Positions 61,823-64,000 of a stretch of 64,000 bases of DNA are shown piece after piece. Position 1 is the first letter of the stretch; each line of letters opens with the position of its first letter. A program made the position numbers and the translations under genes. The stretch lies in the NCBI GenBank assembly GCA_963666295.1, contig OY762707.1, positions 1,550,001-1,614,000 of the forward strand, in the 5' to 3' direction. The DNA is from QZKY01 sp963666295 (lineage in GTDB: Bacteria > Pseudomonadota > Gammaproteobacteria > Burkholderiales > Burkholderiaceae_D). The notes beneath the pieces were generated by a model that was given only the letters and a program-made list of their open reading frames with translations, was not told the origin of the DNA and did no database searches.

Positions 61823-62353
61823 CTATTTCTTGCTGGGCTGGATAACGACCTTGATCCGCCCTTTATCTGCGCGTTTTTCACCCTGTATTTTGTTGTTGAC
61901 CGAGTAGTATTCCGTGCGGCTGTTATACAAAATAAAGGCGCCTTCTATTTCATCTGTTGGTTTGCTGTTTTCGAGACGTATCAATTTTGCCTGACTGAAA
62001 AATCGGACGACGCCTGATTTGGTGTCATATTCAATGCGCTCGGCTTGTCCTTTGATCCAGCGGTCGGGGCCACCATCGCGCTGTTGCTGGAATAGCGCAG
62101 GTTTGCCAAAGACCGTTCCATATTGATAGCCTGACTGGTCTTGCCTGACAAGCATTTTTTCACCCTCGATTTTAAGCGTGCCGCGTGTTAGCAGTACCTT
62201 TCCTATGAAGGTGTTTTCCTGCTTCAAGTCTTCATAGCTCATGTGCGCGGCTTCAATGCGCGTTGGCTGCTCTGCGTCAGATTTTAAGGCGTGAGCCGTT
62301 AACGTCGAAACAGAGCCAAGTGTGATGAGCAGAAAATAAATGAAACGTTTCAT
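61823..62353 (-). CDS. lptA: LPS transport periplasmic protein LptA
   Basis: The 176-residue beta-jellyroll protein that bridges LptC to LptD across the periplasm. Signal peptide at 1-22 (MKRFIYFLLITLGSVSTLTA). KSDAEQPTRIEAAHMSYED and the OstA-type KQENTFIGKVLLTRGTLKIEGEK are typical. Fifteen bases separate it from lptB. Confidence 0.92.
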   Translation of the reverse strand: MKRFIYFLLITLGSVSTLTAHALKSDAEQPTRIEAAHMSYEDLKQENTFIGKVLLTRGTLKIEGEKMLVRQDQSGYQYGTVFGKPALFQQQRDGGPDRWIKGQAERIEYDTKSGVVRFFSQAKLIRLENSKPTDEIEGAFILYNSRTEYYSVNNKIQGEKRADKGRIKVVIQPSKK

Positions 62354-62449
62354 GGCATCGCCTAATTGGAAGCAGGAGCGTTAAACAATCCTCAAGTTTC
62401 AGAATTGTCCGGTTTTCAACGCGGTTGTTAGGATGAATCGCAGGAAATC

Positions 62450-63046
62450 TTACTCCTGATCAAGGGGTGTTAACTTTATTTTTACCTGATTCAGTATGCG
62501 CAGTTCTCGGGTTGCGTTATTGGCAATCAAGCCAACGCCTTTCAAGGTTGAGTTGCCGTGAGTGATTGTCACTGGCTTGTCCGTTTTGAGAATGTCTTCG
62601 TCAAGAAGCATTAACAGATATTCACTTGTCAGTTGAAGTGCGCTTGAATCGGCAATGGCGTCGCGGCTAAATTTAACTTTTCCGTACAAGTGTAATTTTG
62701 AGTTGTCATCCGCCAGTATGGCGCGCTGGGAAACCAGCGTTTGTTTGGGGGCGCCTTCATCCAAACTCTTCACAATCGGGTGCTCGATATGCAGCGTTCC
62801 TTTTTGTGGGAAGTGGGTCATTTTTTCGCCATGAATATGGTAGCGTGGCTGTCCTTTTGCGGACATCTTGACAAAATTGAAGTTTTCAACGTGATAGTCG
62901 GGCATGTTGCGTGAGGATTTCTTTCCATCGCCACTGCCATTTTTTTTGATGACCAGGCTCAACCAATAGCTGCTCAGCGCCAGAAAAATGGCGGTTGAGA
63001 TGACCACCACAAAGCGAAGGCGCTGTCCTGACGCGAGCGTGCTCAT
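62450..63046 (-). CDS. lptC: LPS export protein LptC
   Basis: The 198-residue bitopic inner-membrane protein: one N-terminal membrane helix (about 10-32), then a periplasmic jellyroll (NFNFVKMSAKGQPRYHIHGEKM and onward). It starts inside the kdsC stop (ATGA). A gap of 96 bases separates it from lptA, long for this operon, with no gene in it. Confidence 0.88.
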   Translation of the reverse strand: MSTLASGQRLRFVVVISTAIFLALSSYWLSLVIKKNGSGDGKKSSRNMPDYHVENFNFVKMSAKGQPRYHIHGEKMTHFPQKGTLHIEHPIVKSLDEGAPKQTLVSQRAILADDNSKLHLYGKVKFSRDAIADSSALQLTSEYLLMLLDEDILKTDKPVTITHGNSTLKGVGLIANNATRELRILNQVKIKLTPLDQE

Positions 63047-63573
63047 GAGAGAAAGGCCGCCAATGCTGCGCTGTAGTTGCCTTGCGCACGCAGGATCAGG
63101 TCACAAATTTCACGCACGGCACCATTGCCACCACCTGCTTGCGAGACATAATGTACGCGCGATTTAACTTCGGGGTGTCCGTTGACAACGCTGGCGGCAA
63201 AGCCAACCCGGGTTAGCACTGGCAAGTCGATGAGGTCGTCACCAGCGAAACCGCACGCTGTTGCGTTTAGACCGGTTTTCTCCAGCAATTGCTTAAAGGC
63301 TGCCAGCTTGTCATGCACACCTTGTTTGACATGATGAATGCCCAAATCACTGGCGCGACGCGCAACAATGGGCGACTGGCGGGCGGTAATGATAGCTGTT
63401 TCTACGCCAGATTCCTGCAGCAATCGGATGCCGAGTCCATCATGTACGTGAAAGCGCTTGATGATCTCGCCGTCATGACTGAAATGCAAGCCTCCGTCCG
63501 TCAGAACGCCATCGACATCAAAAATCATCATCCGAATGTGCGCCGCGCGTTTGAGCGATTCGCTGTACATCAA
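63043..63573 (-). CDS. kdsC: 3-deoxy-D-manno-octulosonate 8-phosphate phosphatase
   Basis: The 176-residue HAD-family phosphatase of Kdo synthesis. Motif I FDVDGVLTDGGLHF (nucleophile Asp), motif II text ITARQSP and motif IV GDDLIDLPVL are present. The tetrameric C0-type subgroup has no cap domain, consistent with the length. ATGA overlaps with kdsD and lptC. Confidence 0.94.
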   Translation of the reverse strand: MMYSESLKRAAHIRMMIFDVDGVLTDGGLHFSHDGEIIKRFHVHDGLGIRLLQESGVETAIITARQSPIVARRASDLGIHHVKQGVHDKLAAFKQLLEKTGLNATACGFAGDDLIDLPVLTRVGFAASVVNGHPEVKSRVHYVSQAGGGNGAVREICDLILRAQGNYSAALAAFLS

Positions 63574-63998
63574 ATCACCTTGGCGTTTGTCAGGTCATGG
63601 ATGTGAAGCGCGCCGACTAGCTTGCCTTCAGCATCTGCAACCAGCAATTGGTTGACACGGTATTGTTCCATCATGCTGACGGCTTCGACTGCAAGCTGGT
63701 TGGGGCCTATGCAACGTGGGTTGTGGCTCATCACATCGCCAATGCTTAAACGTCTGTAATCCTGCGCGTCTTCGAACAGGCGGCGCAAGTCGCCATCGGT
63801 GAAGATGCCCACGACATGGCGCTGTTCATCCACGATGGCGGTCATCGCGATGCCTTTATTCGTGATCTCCAGCAGGGCGGCAGAAAGCGGGGTGTCGGGT
63901 GTGACCATCGGAATCGCATCATTCTTGCGCATAATGTCGCGTACATGCGTCAGCAAGCGGCGACCCAGTGCACCACCCGGATGCGAGCGCGCAAAGTC
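63570..63998 (-). CDS. kdsD: Arabinose 5-phosphate isomerase KdsD, C-terminal part
   Basis: This is the last 143 residues of a gene that begins beyond the window. The frame enters with DFARSHPGGALGRR, which is the end of the SIS sugar isomerase domain, followed by two CBS domains (about 18-78 and 86-140 of the fragment). KdsD makes arabinose 5-phosphate for Kdo. The kdsD-kdsC-lptC order is standard. The frame continues through 63999-64000. Confidence 0.92.
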   Translation of the reverse strand, partial: DFARSHPGGALGRRLLTHVRDIMRKNDAIPMVTPDTPLSAALLEITNKGIAMTAIVDEQRHVVGIFTDGDLRRLFEDAQDYRRLSIGDVMSHNPRCIGPNQLAVEAVSMMEQYRVNQLLVADAEGKLVGALHIHDLTNAKVI

Positions 63999-64000
63999 CT

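Overview
The window is a chromosomal segment of a betaproteobacterium, probably of the order Burkholderiales. An Oxalobacteraceae-like lineage is possible but not proven. The evidence is the gene order: rarA-serS, gmk-rpoZ-spoT, pepA/lptFG, one continuous str-S10-spc-alpha ribosomal cluster, pilMNOPQ-(lipoprotein)-aroK-aroB-dgt, and kdsD-kdsC-lptC-lptA-lptB-rpoN-hpf. GC content looks close to 50 percent. There is no rRNA or tRNA gene, CRISPR array, transposase, integrase or prophage. Nearly all the DNA is core genome.

Region by region: (1) 1-9.3 kb holds the tail of an EAL-domain phosphodiesterase, rarA, serS, a LOG-family phosphoribohydrolase, an atypical SDR, and on the minus strand rluD-pgeF and rimO-metC. 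(2) 9.3-15.7 kb holds bamD, gmk-rpoZ-spoT, a histone-deacetylase-like amidohydrolase, a Nudix ADP-ribose pyrophosphatase and a cold-shock protein. (3) 15.7-25.4 kb holds pepA divergent from lptF-lptG, a stand-alone protein that looks like the target-recognition half of a type IIG restriction-modification enzyme, dgkA, a SulP transporter, a secreted DUF192 protein, an Old Yellow Enzyme reductase and a small esterase. (4) 25.4-44.5 kb runs from rpsL to rplQ and includes fusA, tuf, secY, rpmJ and rpoA. (5) 44.6-49.3 kb, on the minus strand, holds engB, lysA, a 44-residue LptM lipoprotein and mrcA. (6) 49.5-59.1 kb holds the type IV pilus alignment and secretin operon, an Ig-like-domain lipoprotein, aroK, aroB and dgt. 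(7) 59.1-64 kb, on the minus strand, holds hpf, rpoN, lptB, lptA, lptC, kdsC and the end of kdsD.

Two pathways recur. Outer-membrane biogenesis appears as bamD, lptF, lptG, lptM, lptA, lptB, lptC and the Kdo genes kdsC and kdsD. Translation appears as the ribosomal cluster, serS, rimO (which modifies the S12 protein encoded here), rluD, engB and hpf.

The most unusual items are the orphan TaqI-like specificity protein at 19.7 kb, the cysteine-containing Ig-like lipoprotein between pilQ and aroK, and a pair of tandem promoters with identical hexamers and spacers between rpsJ and rplC. Several strong hairpins in ribosomal-protein spacers are candidate autoregulatory or attenuation sites. All calls come from reading the sequence; no database search was run.
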